Source: an uncultured Collinsella sp. (GTDB lineage: Bacteria > Actinomycetota > Coriobacteriia > Coriobacteriales > Coriobacteriaceae). From it: DNA of 37,145 nucleotides. Location of the stretch: positions 1 to 37,145 of the forward strand of contig URBP01000006.1 of NCBI GenBank assembly GCA_900546105.1, in the 5' to 3' direction. The translations under genes were made by a program, and so were the position numbers. Under the pieces are notes generated by a model that had not been told where the DNA came from, ran no database searches, and saw nothing but the letters and a program-made list of their open reading frames with translations. Numbering within the stretch: position 1 is the first letter of the stretch; the number at the start of each line of letters is the position of its first letter. Positions 15,310 to 23,874 of this stretch are shown one piece after another.

Positions 15310-15347
15310 TTGTTTGTGAGGGATAATCATACCGAGCATATCAAATA

Positions 15348-15385
15348 CAGGGGGGCGGGCACCGTAGCTGGTGTCCGCCCCCCTG
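15348..15385. terminator. Strong hairpin between convergent operons
   Basis: CAGGGGGGCGGGCACC and GGTGTCCGCCCCCCTG form a 16-bp stem with one G-T pair and a 6-nt loop. It lies between the plus-strand ABC exporter and the minus-strand amidotransferase-like gene. T-runs on either side are weak, but the stability and position suit a shared bidirectional terminator. Confidence 0.7.
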
Positions 15386-15418
15386 GCTTAGGAGGCTTTA
15401 ACCTGAGTGGTTCGCGAG

Positions 15419-16228
15419 CTAGCGGGCCTGCTTTACCTTTGCCGCTGCCTCGACAAACGACTTCCACAGGTTAAAGTCGGTCTCGAGCGTTTGCCAGGTG
15501 TACTCGGGGTGCCATTGCACGCCCAGACAGAACGGCTGTCCCTCGACCTCGATGCACTCGGGAACGCCGTCGGTTGCCTTGGCGACCAAACGCGTGCTCT
15601 TACCCAGATGATCGACGCAGCAGTGGTGTGCGGAGTTGGTCTGGATCAGCCTGTGCCCGCCAAGCGCGCGCTCCAACAGCGAGCCCGGCACGACCTCGAC
15701 GGGATGCACGGGGTCGTTGAGCACGTGGGTATGGCGCCACTGCGTGCGGCCCTCGCGAGCGCCCAGGCTCGGCACGTCCATGCACAGGGTGCCGCCAGTG
15801 GCGACATTGAGCAACTGCGTGCCGCGGCAGGTGGTAAAGAGCGGCTTTTTGGCGCGGAGTACCTCGCCGACCAGCTTAAACTCAAAGCTATCGCGGATCT
15901 CGCAGCAGAGGGTGGGGTCGTAGGGTCGATCATCGCCCCAACGTTTGGGGTTGACATCGGGGCCGCCGGGAATGGCGATGCCGTCGGCGATATCGACGTA
16001 ATGACGGATGACCTCAATGTCCTCGGTGATGGACATCTGCAGCGGCAGGCCGCCGGCGGCAAGGATGGCATCGACAAAGACACTTGCGATTTCCTCGTTG
16101 GGGGAGAGCGTTTCGCTTAAAAACGGCTTCGCCTCTTCCCAGCGCGGCGCCACCAGGATGAGCGGACGGTCGGCGGGGTCGACGTTGACGTGCGGGGTGT
16201 ATGACGATGAAGTGCGAGTTCCGATCAT
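15419..16228 (-). CDS. Class-I glutamine-amidotransferase-like peptidase C26 (gamma-glutamyl hydrolase, PuuD-like)
   Basis: 269-residue cytoplasmic hydrolase. The nucleophile elbow TTCRGTQLLN gives Cys134, and GVQWHPEY supplies His240 and Glu242 to complete the triad. IPGGPDVNP near 86-94 is the oxyanion region. C26 proteins cleave gamma-glutamyl bonds, for instance in gamma-glutamyl-GABA. It is the last gene of the amino-acid uptake operon, 52 nt after the ATPase, so it may release glutamate or another amine from an imported gamma-glutamyl compound. The frame is open 59 codons upstream over the ATPase gene; the internal ATG at 16228 is preferred, although its ribosome site is weak. Confidence 0.85.
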   Translation of the reverse strand: MIGTRTSSSYTPHVNVDPADRPLILVAPRWEEAKPFLSETLSPNEEIASVFVDAILAAGGLPLQMSITEDIEVIRHYVDIADGIAIPGGPDVNPKRWGDDRPYDPTLCCEIRDSFEFKLVGEVLRAKKPLFTTCRGTQLLNVATGGTLCMDVPSLGAREGRTQWRHTHVLNDPVHPVEVVPGSLLERALGGHRLIQTNSAHHCCVDHLGKSTRLVAKATDGVPECIEVEGQPFCLGVQWHPEYTWQTLETDFNLWKSFVEAAAKVKQAR

Positions 16229-16280
16229 AGGTGTTGCTTTCGAGTTTGGATGGTCATGGCGAGCGGATATGGCAATTGGG

Positions 16281-17045
<765 letters not shown>

Positions 17046-17081
17046 GGTGCTCGGCTCCTTATGACTCGAAATGGTAAATCG

Positions 17082-17915
17082 TTAGCGAATGATGGTCGCG
17101 CCGGTCTTGCGCGAAACGTAGACAGCGGCCTTGTTGATTGCGACGTTGATGAGGATATAGATGACCGCGATCACTAGGTAGACCGACACGAGGGCGTCGT
17201 AGTTGGTAATGAGCACGCGGGCGTTTTGCATAAGGTCGGGGTAGCTCACCACGTAGGCGACGGTGGTGTCTTTGACGACGACCACAAGCTGCGAAATCAA
17301 CGACGGAATGATAAACCGAATGGCCTGCGGCAGCACGATTTTAAAGGTGATTTTAGCCTTGGAGAGACCGAGCGCCTGGGCGGCCTCGACCTGGCCGCGC
17401 GGCACGGCATTGACGCCGGCACGGAAGATCTCGGCCAGTACGCCGGCCGCAGCGAGCGCGACGGGAAGCGTGAGCATCCAAAACGACGGCAGTGCGATCT
17501 TGTACTGGGGCAGCACCAAAAAGAAGAAGTAGATGAACAGCAGGCTCGGCACGCCACGGAAGAAATCGGTGAGCACGCGGCAGACCAGCTGCAGCGGCTT
17601 GATGTCGCTGGTACGGCCGAGCATGAGGGCTAAGCCCAGTACCAGCGCGATGGCGCCGGCGGTGAGCGCGACCTTTACCGTGCCCTCAAAACCGGCAAGC
17701 AGGAACTTCCAGGTGGTGAGGTGCGTAAAGAAGTACCAGTAATGGACCGAAAGCTGGCTGGTCACATAAAAGCGCTGCAGTACCAGAGCGATGAGCGCGG
17801 CCACGGCAACAAGTGAGATGGCGGTGCCGACGCGAATCTTGGCGCGCATCTTGGGGCCGGGAGCCTCGTAGAGCGCATCGCGCATGGTGAGCGCGGAGGT
17901 GGAGTGCTTGCTCAT
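17082..17915 (-). CDS. Amino-acid ABC transporter permease
   Basis: 277-residue inner-membrane permease of the His/Glu/Gln family. The EAA loop that docks on the ATPase is visible as GQVEAAQALGLSKAKITFKI. A cytoplasmic N-terminal tail of about 28 residues precedes the first helix. It overlaps the other permease gene by 4 nt (ATGA), so the two are translationally coupled and probably form a heterodimeric channel. Confidence 0.92.
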   Translation of the reverse strand: MSKHSTSALTMRDALYEAPGPKMRAKIRVGTAISLVAVAALIALVLQRFYVTSQLSVHYWYFFTHLTTWKFLLAGFEGTVKVALTAGAIALVLGLALMLGRTSDIKPLQLVCRVLTDFFRGVPSLLFIYFFFLVLPQYKIALPSFWMLTLPVALAAAGVLAEIFRAGVNAVPRGQVEAAQALGLSKAKITFKIVLPQAIRFIIPSLISQLVVVVKDTTVAYVVSYPDLMQNARVLITNYDALVSVYLVIAVIYILINVAINKAAVYVSRKTGATIIR

Positions 17916-18571
17916 CGGAGGATTCTCACCTTCTTATCGATATAGTTGCCAATGTGGCTCACCACAAAGGCCGTGCCCAGGTAGCCGAGCGCCGAGATAA
18001 AGAACGCGGCGACGCCGCCGAGCGAGCGCGTGTTGATGTAGCTCACCACGCCGGTGAGCTCCTGCGGTTTAAGCGGCACCTGACTGCCGAGCGCGGTGGT
18101 GAGCATGACGGCGATAAAGAGGTTGGTCATGGGCAGCACGCTCGAGCGCAGCGCCTGCGGAATCACGATCTTGGCGAGGATACGGCTGAAGCTCATGCCC
18201 AGCGAGCGGGCGGCTTCCACCTGGCCGACACCGACGGTGTTGATGCCGCTCATAAAGTTCTCGGAGCCAAAGGCAGAACCCAAGAGCACTGTGGCGACGA
18301 TGACGCAGGTGCGGTAGGGCAGGACGACCTTGAGCGGCGGCAGCGCGTAGACGACGATAATGAGCAGCGCGATGCCGGGGATGTTACGGAAGACCTGGAC
18401 ATACAGGTCGCCAAAGACGCGCAGCGGCTTGAGCGGCGACACGCGCATCACGGTGACGGCGACGGCCAGCACCATGGCGATGGCAAACGACTCAAGCGTC
18501 ATGCCCCAGGTTGCTAGCAGCGCGTCGATATAGTTCTGGCCATAGAGCGACCAGAGCTCGGAGAGACTCAT
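17912..18571 (-). CDS. Amino-acid ABC transporter permease
   Basis: 219-residue permease, shorter than its partner and lacking the N-terminal tail. The EAA loop reads GQVEAARSLGMSFSRILAKI. Both permeases show the PAAT core with about five helices. It is the first membrane component in the operon. A stem-loop at 18596-18621 separates it from the binding-protein gene and may lower expression relative to that gene. Confidence 0.92.
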   Translation of the reverse strand: MSLSELWSLYGQNYIDALLATWGMTLESFAIAMVLAVAVTVMRVSPLKPLRVFGDLYVQVFRNIPGIALLIIVVYALPPLKVVLPYRTCVIVATVLLGSAFGSENFMSGINTVGVGQVEAARSLGMSFSRILAKIVIPQALRSSVLPMTNLFIAVMLTTALGSQVPLKPQELTGVVSYINTRSLGGVAAFFISALGYLGTAFVVSHIGNYIDKKVRILR

Positions 18572-18595
18572 GCGGACCTCCCGCCGGTAAGGAAA

Positions 18596-18621
18596 GGGGC
18601 TCCCGTGTGTACGGAAGCCCC
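18596..18621 (-). terminator. Partial terminator between binding protein and permease genes
   Basis: On the minus strand GGGGCTTCCGT pairs with ACGGGAGCCCC through GGGGCT/AGCCCC and CCGT/ACGG, followed by TTTCCTT. An imperfect hairpin here would let more binding protein than permease be made, as is usual in such operons. Confidence 0.6.
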
Positions 18622-18709
18622 GACAACTCAGTGAGGAAACAGTTTAGCGCAATAAAGCGCATCGTGCGTTTCCGTATGGTTTCGTAGCGGCCGTTACTAG
18701 GCTCGCTGC

Positions 18710-19705
18710 CTAGGCGCCGATCTCGGGCAGCTCGGGAACATTGGTGTCGCCCGTACGGTCGCCAATGCAGATCTGCCACAGCTCGGTCCAGGTGCCGTCA
18801 TCCTCGATCTTCTTAAGGAAGTCGTTGACAAAGGCGACACCGTCGGAATCGAGCGGCAGGCCGATGCCGTAGGGCTCCTTGCTGCCGAAGGGCTTGCCGG
18901 CAATCTTGTACTTGCCGGGCTCGCGGACCAGGGCGCTCTGCTGCATGTTGTTGTCGATGACGTAGGCATCGACGCGGCCCTGCTGGAGTGCCTGACGTGC
19001 CTCCTCGTCGGTCTTGAACTCCTGCTGGCTGGCCTTGGGGGCGAACTCCTCCAGGATGGCGGGGCCGTTGGAGCCGGACTGGACGGCGACGTTCTTGTCG
19101 GCCAGGTCGTCGACGCCCTTGATGTCGTCGTTGTCGGCGAGCACCAGGATAGCCTGCTGGGTGTAGTAGTAGGGACCGGCGAAGGAGACGAGCTTCTTGC
19201 GCTCATCGGTGATGGTGTAGGTGGCAAAGACGGCGTCAACCTGGCCGTTCTGCAGGACGGACTCGCGCGTGTCCGAGGTCACCTGGGTGATCTCGACCTT
19301 GTTCTCGCCCAGGATGTAGTTGGACAGGAGCTGTGCGATACCGGCGTCGAAGCCGCGGGTCTGACCGTCTTTCTCGTTGAGGAGGGAGAAAAGTGTGGAG
19401 GTCTGAACGCCACCGATCTTAAAGACACCGGCGTCCTTGACGGCCGTGGCCCAGGTGCTGGCGGCGATGGCGTCGTCATCGGCCTTGGGGCCGTTGTCGA
19501 CGAGTTTGTCGAATGCCTTGGCATCGAGTATGGTGGAAGCCTCGGTATCTTCGGAGCTCTTGGAGGAGCCGGCGGCGGAACCCTTGTCGGCTTCGGCGCT
19601 GGTGTCGGAGCAGCCGGCAAGACCAAGGCCGGCGACGGTTGCGAAGGTGGCGGCGACGAAGCCGCGGCGGTCGAGAACGACCTGCTGGGAGAGGTTTTTG
19701 CTCAT
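18710..19705 (-). CDS. Amino-acid-binding lipoprotein of an ABC transporter (glutamate/polar amino acid family)
   Basis: 331-residue SBP-bac-3 type protein. The signal has a twin-arginine-like DRRGF (12-16), a hydrophobic stretch and the lipobox LAGC with Cys32 to be lipidated, so it is anchored outside the membrane. A low-complexity Ser/Ala linker (33-57) follows. Family features include FDAGIAQLLSNYILGE, the DAVFATYTITDERKK hinge segment and SFAGPYYYTQQAILV. The ligand is probably glutamate or another polar amino acid; the sequence does not decide. A good sigma-70-type promoter precedes the gene. Confidence 0.9.
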   Translation of the reverse strand: MSKNLSQQVVLDRRGFVAATFATVAGLGLAGCSDTSAEADKGSAAGSSKSSEDTEASTILDAKAFDKLVDNGPKADDDAIAASTWATAVKDAGVFKIGGVQTSTLFSLLNEKDGQTRGFDAGIAQLLSNYILGENKVEITQVTSDTRESVLQNGQVDAVFATYTITDERKKLVSFAGPYYYTQQAILVLADNDDIKGVDDLADKNVAVQSGSNGPAILEEFAPKASQQEFKTDEEARQALQQGRVDAYVIDNNMQQSALVREPGKYKIAGKPFGSKEPYGIGLPLDSDGVAFVNDFLKKIEDDGTWTELWQICIGDRTGDTNVPELPEIGA

Positions 19706-19748
19706 GGTAGAACACCTTTCTCAATAAAATCCCTAGCGGTTGAGTAGA

Positions 19749-19778
19749 GTTATACCCTATCGCGCTCAAATGGGTCAA
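19749..19778 (-). promoter_or_regulatory. Promoter of the amino-acid uptake operon
   Basis: On the minus strand TTGACC (19778-19773) and TATAAC (19754-19749) are 18 nt apart, 44 bp upstream of the binding-protein start. This leaves a leader of about 40 nt. The gap 19706-19971 otherwise holds one dispersed GGGACAGG repeat and the promoter of the tiny ORF at 19972. Confidence 0.65.
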
Positions 19779-19821
19779 CACGAAATAACTCAGAAACATA
19801 CTTACCTTATGGGTTATTCTA

Positions 19822-19864
19822 CCTACCAAAAGGGACAGGTTTATTTTGGTAGGTTTTATCTGGG
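19822..19864 (+). repeat. Dispersed GGGACAGG hairpin element, copy 3
   Basis: CCTACCAAAA (19822-19831) and TTTTGGTAGG (19844-19853) are perfect arms, so the base change seen relative to copy 1 is compensated on both sides. The loop AGGGACAGGTTTA and trailing TTTTATCTGGG match the other copies. It lies upstream of the amino-acid uptake operon promoter. Confidence 0.82.
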
Positions 19865-19971
19865 AAAACGTCGGTTATTGCTGCTGAGATGACGTTTTGC
19901 GGTCGGCGTGGCCGCTCGCGGCGGTCGTTATAATGGCGGCAACGCGACATATATAAGTAAGGAGATCGAGT

Positions 19972-20001
19972 ATGAACGGTTATTCGTTTTTCGCGTCGTG
20001 A
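19972..20001 (+). CDS. Nine-codon ORF with ribosome site, -10 box and terminator
   Basis: ATG to TGA encodes MNGYSFFAS. Unusually for such a short frame, everything needed for expression is in place: TATAAT at 19929-19934, AAGGAG seven bases before the ATG, and a strong terminator ten bases after the stop. The -35 region is poor. Nothing on the plus strand follows, so an attenuator leader for a downstream operon is unlikely. It may be a micropeptide, a signal peptide-type product or the translated part of a small RNA of about 100 nt. I do not recognise the peptide, and chance cannot be excluded. Confidence 0.4.
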   Translation: MNGYSFFAS

Positions 20002-20005
20002 AAAT

Positions 20006-20043
20006 AAAAACCTCCGCAGGGGTGCTTTCCTTGCGGAGGTTTT
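20006..20043. terminator. Bidirectional terminator between the tiny ORF and the DXS-like gene
   Basis: AAAACCTCCGCA (20007-20018) and TGCGGAGGTTTT (20032-20043) form a perfect 12-bp stem with T-runs in both directions. It serves the plus-strand tiny ORF and the minus-strand dxs-like gene that ends at 20045. Confidence 0.92.
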
Positions 20044-20044
20044 C

Positions 20045-21826
20045 TTACTCGTTGAGTAGCCTTACGGCTTCGGCGGCCATGTTCTCGACCGTCATGCCGT
20101 TCTGAGCGAGCAACTCTTTGGGGTCGTAGCGGTCGGGGAAGCCCTTGGCGATGCCGAAGGTGCGCGTGCGCACGGGCGTGCAGGCCAAGTAGCACGCGAC
20201 ACGCTCGCCCCAGCCACCGTCCAAGATGCCGTCCTCGAGAGTGACGACAACGCGATGCTCGGCGGCAAGGCTGTCGAGGAACTCACGGTCGAGCTCAGTT
20301 GCATAGCGCGGGTTGACGAGCGTGGCCTCGATGCCGTACTCGGCAGCCAAGCGGTTTGCCACGCGCTCGCCCAGCTCAAAGAAATCGCCGAGCGCGAGCA
20401 CGGCCACGTCGCGGCCCTGGCGCACCACGTTGTAGCGCGCGACACCGTAATCGGCGTCCTCGGCAGGCGCCAAGTCGGGGCGGCTTACCAGGCCAATGCC
20501 GGGCACGCGAATCGCGACAGGATGCTCGCGGTGATCGAGCGACCAGCTCAGCATGGACAGATATTCCTCCATGCAGGCCGGCGCCAAGTAGTGCATGTTG
20601 GGAAGACCGCCCAGCATGGAAATATCAAAGAACGAGAGATGCGTCTCGGACGTGGTGCCAAAGATCGACGCGCCAAATACCAGGATGGTTGCGGGGGCGT
20701 CGTTGAGGCACAGGTCGTGCCACAGCTCGTCGTAGGCGCGCTGCAAAAACGTGCCGTACACACCAAAGACTGGCTTGGCGCCCGAGCGCGCAAGCGCGGT
20801 GGCAAAGGTCACGGCGTGCTCCTCGGCAATGCCCACGTCAACAAACTGCTTGCCTGCCGCGGCGCGAAGCTCGGGCGTAAAGCCCATGATGTAGGGCGTT
20901 GCGGCCGTGATGCCCACAACCTGCGGATCGCGCTCGATGGCAGCGCTGAGCGCCTCGCCCGTAATGTCGGCATAGGTGCGCGGCGCAGGCTCGCTCGGAT
21001 GACCCGGGCAGAGCTTGCGCCCAGTCGCCATGTCAAACGGACCCACGTGGTGCCAGCGCTCGGGGTCGCTCTGGGCCGGCTCAAAGCCCTTGCCCTTGGC
21101 GGTGGAGACGTGCAGCACGATGGGATGATCGATATCGCGCAGTTCCTGCAGCGCGTCGACCAGGGCCAATACATCGTTACCGGCGTCCAGATAGCGGTAG
21201 TCGAGCCCCATCGCGCGGAAAACGTTGCGCTCACAGGTGCCGTTGCTGGCGCGCAGCTCGGCCAGATTGCGATACAGGCCGCCATGGTTCTCGGCAATGG
21301 ACTGGTCGTTATCGTTGACGATGATGATCAGGTTGCTGTCGAGCTCGGCGGCATTGTTAAAGCCCTCAAACGCCAGACCGCCCGAAAGCGAACCGTCGCC
21401 AATGATGGTGATGACGTTGTACGCATCGCCCGCCAGGTCACGAGCGTGCGCCAAGCCGCAGCCCAGGCTCACCGATGTGGAGGTGTGCCCCATGGCAAAC
21501 AGGTCGTGTTCGGACTCGTTGGGATTGGCAAAGCCAGAGGCCTCGCCGTAGCGTGCCGGGTCGATATAAGTGTACGCGCGCCCAGTCAGCGCCTTGTGGG
21601 CATAGGTCTGGTGTGACACGTCAAAGACAATTTTGTCGGTGGGGGAGTTAAACACGCGATGGAGCGCGACCGTAAGCTCAACGACGCCCAAGTTGGGGGC
21701 AACGTGCCCGCCGACGGCGGCGGAGCTTTCGAGGATGGCGTGGCGGATCTCGCCGCAGAGCAGCGGAAGCTCGGCGCGATCGAGAGCCTTGACGTCCTCG
21801 GGCGTTGTCGTTTGCGTAAGCAGCAT
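20045..21826 (-). CDS. dxs: 1-deoxy-D-xylulose-5-phosphate synthase-like transketolase, divergent
   Basis: 593-residue thiamine-diphosphate enzyme of the DXS family, which joins pyruvate and glyceraldehyde 3-phosphate to start isoprenoid, thiamine and pyridoxal synthesis. It has His72 in VSHQTYAHK, the thiamine motif GDGSLSGG (143-150) with NDND (171-174), and the catalytic Glu in GIAEEHAVT. It is shorter than the usual 620 or more residues. The stretch that normally reads DRAG..GADG..TH is here FGASIFGTTSETH (384-396), losing the conserved Arg and Asp of the acceptor-phosphate region while keeping His. It may be a functional short DXS or a DXS paralogue with another acceptor. The ribosome site is weak. 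Confidence 0.78.
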   Translation of the reverse strand: MLLTQTTTPEDVKALDRAELPLLCGEIRHAILESSAAVGGHVAPNLGVVELTVALHRVFNSPTDKIVFDVSHQTYAHKALTGRAYTYIDPARYGEASGFANPNESEHDLFAMGHTSTSVSLGCGLAHARDLAGDAYNVITIIGDGSLSGGLAFEGFNNAAELDSNLIIIVNDNDQSIAENHGGLYRNLAELRASNGTCERNVFRAMGLDYRYLDAGNDVLALVDALQELRDIDHPIVLHVSTAKGKGFEPAQSDPERWHHVGPFDMATGRKLCPGHPSEPAPRTYADITGEALSAAIERDPQVVGITAATPYIMGFTPELRAAAGKQFVDVGIAEEHAVTFATALARSGAKPVFGVYGTFLQRAYDELWHDLCLNDAPATILVFGASIFGTTSETHLSFFDISMLGGLPNMHYLAPACMEEYLSMLSWSLDHREHPVAIRVPGIGLVSRPDLAPAEDADYGVARYNVVRQGRDVAVLALGDFFELGERVANRLAAEYGIEATLVNPRYATELDREFLDSLAAEHRVVVTLEDGILDGGWGERVACYLACTPVRTRTFGIAKGFPDRYDPKELLAQNGMTVENMAAEAVRLLNE

Positions 21827-21953
21827 CGTTGTGGGTTACTCCATGCGAATCGTGCGCCGGCACTCCCTCGGCCGGCACAATTGCACAAGACAGTCTCGCA
21901 CATTTTGGCGTTTGATATGTGACGGCGGCGCGGTAATTCGCCAACTGGTGGGG

Positions 21954-21965
21954 CAAAACGTTTTG
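21954..21965. promoter_or_regulatory. Perfect 12-bp palindrome in the divergent DXS / HD-protein gap
   Basis: CAAAACGTTTTG is fully self-complementary. It lies near the middle of the 228-bp gap between two divergent genes, where an operator would be expected. No regulator is adjacent, so this is only a candidate. Confidence 0.3.
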
Positions 21966-22054
21966 TCCGATGCCATACTGATAAGTTCCATGATGATTTT
22001 ATTCATTGCGTGCAGGCTGTGGCTTGCCGCCGAGCGCCGCCGGAAGGAGGCCGC

Positions 22055-22591
22055 ATGTCCGATACCGTTCGTGCCGAGAAAATCGCGTGCGAAGTAGACC
22101 ATGCTGCCCGTCAACTGGCACAGGCGGGCCGTCTGGACCTGACGCGCGAGTTTATCCAGCATGGCGATGTGACGGTGTATACGCATGTGACCTCGGTGGC
22201 GCGGGCAAGTCTGTCCTTTGCCGAGCGCCTGGGCCGCGTCGGTGTTTCGGTCGACCGCGCCTCGTTGCTGCGCGGAGCCTTGTTACACGATTACTTTCTC
22301 TACGATTGGCACGACCCCGACCCAAGCCATCGACTGCACGGATTCCGGCATCCATTTTTTGCTCTGGCGCGTGCCGAGGAAGATTTTGAGCTGACGCCGC
22401 GCGAGCGGAATATTATCGTGCGGCATATGTTTCCGCTGGTACCGGTGCCGCCGACATGTCGTGAGGCATGGATTGTGTGCCTGGCCGATAAATGGTGCGC
22501 GCTGCGTGAGACGGTCGCCGGCCGTCTGCGGCGCAAGGACGAGGCTGACGATGGCGTGAACAGCGAATCGAGCGAAAAGAGGAGAGGGTAG
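22055..22591 (+). CDS. HD-domain phosphohydrolase-like protein
   Basis: 178 residues. YTHVTSVARASLSFAERL supplies the first His, LLRGALLHDYFLYDW the His-Asp pair, and the second half is helical with IIVRHMFPL and VCLADKWCALRET, matching small HD proteins of unknown substrate. Expected activity is metal-dependent phosphohydrolysis. The start at 22055 is clear from GGAAGGAGG. The next gene starts 3 nt after its stop, so the two are an operon; HD and PF06541 genes as neighbours suggest a shared membrane-linked role, which is inference. Confidence 0.8.
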   Translation: MSDTVRAEKIACEVDHAARQLAQAGRLDLTREFIQHGDVTVYTHVTSVARASLSFAERLGRVGVSVDRASLLRGALLHDYFLYDWHDPDPSHRLHGFRHPFFALARAEEDFELTPRERNIIVRHMFPLVPVPPTCREAWIVCLADKWCALRETVAGRLRRKDEADDGVNSESSEKRRG

Positions 22592-22594
22592 ACG

Positions 22595-23614
22595 GTGGGG
22601 ACTGCGATCGACATGGCATTTGACGGCGCGACGCTTGCCGCCTGTCCGCTCTCGGCGCTGGTGCTCTCGTTTGCCTTCTACGGTTTTTGCGGCTGGGTGT
22701 GGGAGTCGACAGTCTGCGCCATGCTCAACCACGGACGATTTGCCAACAGTGGCTTTTTGCTGGGGCCGTGCTGCCCCATCTATGGTGCGGGCGGCATAGC
22801 CTGCTGGCTTTTGCTGCGCGGGATTCCGGATGCCTCGAGCCAGTTTGTCGCCGCGGCGCTTGTATGCAGCGTGATCGAATATAGCGTGGGCGTGCTGTTG
22901 GAAAAAACGACGGGTGCCCGGTTTTGGGATTACTCGCATCTGCCGTTTAACCTGCACGGACGCATCTGCCTGTACTGGGCCTGCGCGTTTGGCTTGGGTG
23001 CGTTGTGTATTTGCCGTTTAGTGGAGCCGGCATTGCTGGGGCTGCTTGGCCATCTGCCGGTGCTAATCGTGCGCTTGGCCGCCTTTATCGTTGCGGTCGC
23101 GATGATGGTCGACGCGGCGTGCTCGTTGGCGAGCTGGCGGCGTCTGTCCGATCAGCTGGAGCGTGTGCGTGCCGACCTTGCCGACCGCATCAATGAGTCG
23201 CTTGCCGATGCCTCCGACTCTATGCTCGAACGTATTCCCGATTCGGCGATCGACTCGGTGGCGCAGACGCATATCCGCGGTCGCGCCGTTAACGCTTGGC
23301 TGGCCGAGCTGGGCGACGCGGCGCTCGATGCCCTGCGCGAGAAGGCTTCGATGCCGACGTTTATTTCGGATGGTGCTCGCGGCCTGGCGCTCGCTGCCCG
23401 TCGCGTGGCCGATGCCGCGCCGAGCATGCCGCGTCCGTCGCTCGGTCGTCGCCTTGCCGGCAAGCGCATGAGCCGCCCGGTGCCGAGCGTGTCACTCAGC
23501 CGCCGCGACCTACGCTTCTTTAACGCCTTCCCGCGTCTGCGCATCAATCGTTACGAGGGTGTCATTCGAGCTACCGACCTCCGCGACCGAGCCCGCGAGC
23601 TGTTCCGGCGCTAG
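22595..23614 (+). CDS. PF06541-type membrane protein ('putative ABC transporter permease', CmpB-like)
   Basis: 339 residues. The first 180 contain about five membrane helices with the family's conserved stretches: FYGFCGWVWEST, GFLLGPCCPIYGAGG, and TGARFWDYSHLPFN followed by GRICLYWA. The remaining 160 residues are cytoplasmic and charged, ending in an Arg-rich tail. The family name suggests ABC transport, but no ATPase is nearby and the function is not established. The start is taken as GTG at 22595 because AGGAGAGGG precedes it; an ATG at 22613 lacks a ribosome site. Confidence 0.75.
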   Translation: MGTAIDMAFDGATLAACPLSALVLSFAFYGFCGWVWESTVCAMLNHGRFANSGFLLGPCCPIYGAGGIACWLLLRGIPDASSQFVAAALVCSVIEYSVGVLLEKTTGARFWDYSHLPFNLHGRICLYWACAFGLGALCICRLVEPALLGLLGHLPVLIVRLAAFIVAVAMMVDAACSLASWRRLSDQLERVRADLADRINESLADASDSMLERIPDSAIDSVAQTHIRGRAVNAWLAELGDAALDALREKASMPTFISDGARGLALAARRVADAAPSMPRPSLGRRLAGKRMSRPVPSVSLSRRDLRFFNAFPRLRINRYEGVIRATDLRDRARELFRR

Positions 23615-23697
23615 CTGGGACGGGCGCGCTCACGGCTCCCTTGCTTGCGTATTTCCCGTTGGTTTCGCGTCCGTTGCCGCTCCGTTTCCAAGATTAC

Positions 23698-23787
23698 GGC
23701 ACCGTTGGAGATGGCACGATCTGGGTCGAGCCGGTCGAAGAAGTCATCCGCATCCGCACCGGCGAGCACGGCCCCGCCGCGGTGTAG
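23698..23787 (+). pseudogene. glnB: C-terminal relic of a nitrogen-regulatory PII protein gene
   Basis: In frame 1 the sequence reads GTVGDGTIWVEPVEEVIR, then IRTGEHGPAAV and a TAG stop. This matches the last 30 or so residues of PII (GlnB/GlnK): the GDG[KR]I[FW] signature and the VEEVIRIRTGE ending. The first 80 residues of PII, including the T-loop tyrosine region, are absent. Upstream codons up to the end of the preceding membrane protein do not resemble PII. No start codon serves the fragment. It is read as the scar of a deletion; the Lys of the signature is Thr. Confidence 0.65.
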
Positions 23788-23803
23788 GACAATCTTTCGC
23801 CTG

Positions 23804-23833
23804 ACGGGCGTGCCTCTCTTGGGGCACGCCCGT
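23804..23833 (+). terminator. Hairpin between PII relic and HAD gene
   Basis: ACGGGCGTGC and GCACGCCCGT form a perfect 10-bp stem with a 10-nt loop, followed by only a short T-rich TCTCGTCT. TACAAT at 23841-23846 just after it may be the -10 box for the HAD gene. Confidence 0.65.
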
Positions 23834-23874
23834 TCTCGTCTACAATATCGTGCAGACGAAGGAGAGGCACGCTC

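Noticed and set aside
20255..21616. 453-codon plus-strand frame opposite the DXS-like gene
   Set aside because: Low-information Arg/Gly/Val/His-rich translation with no motif; the minus-strand frame carries all thiamine-enzyme motifs.
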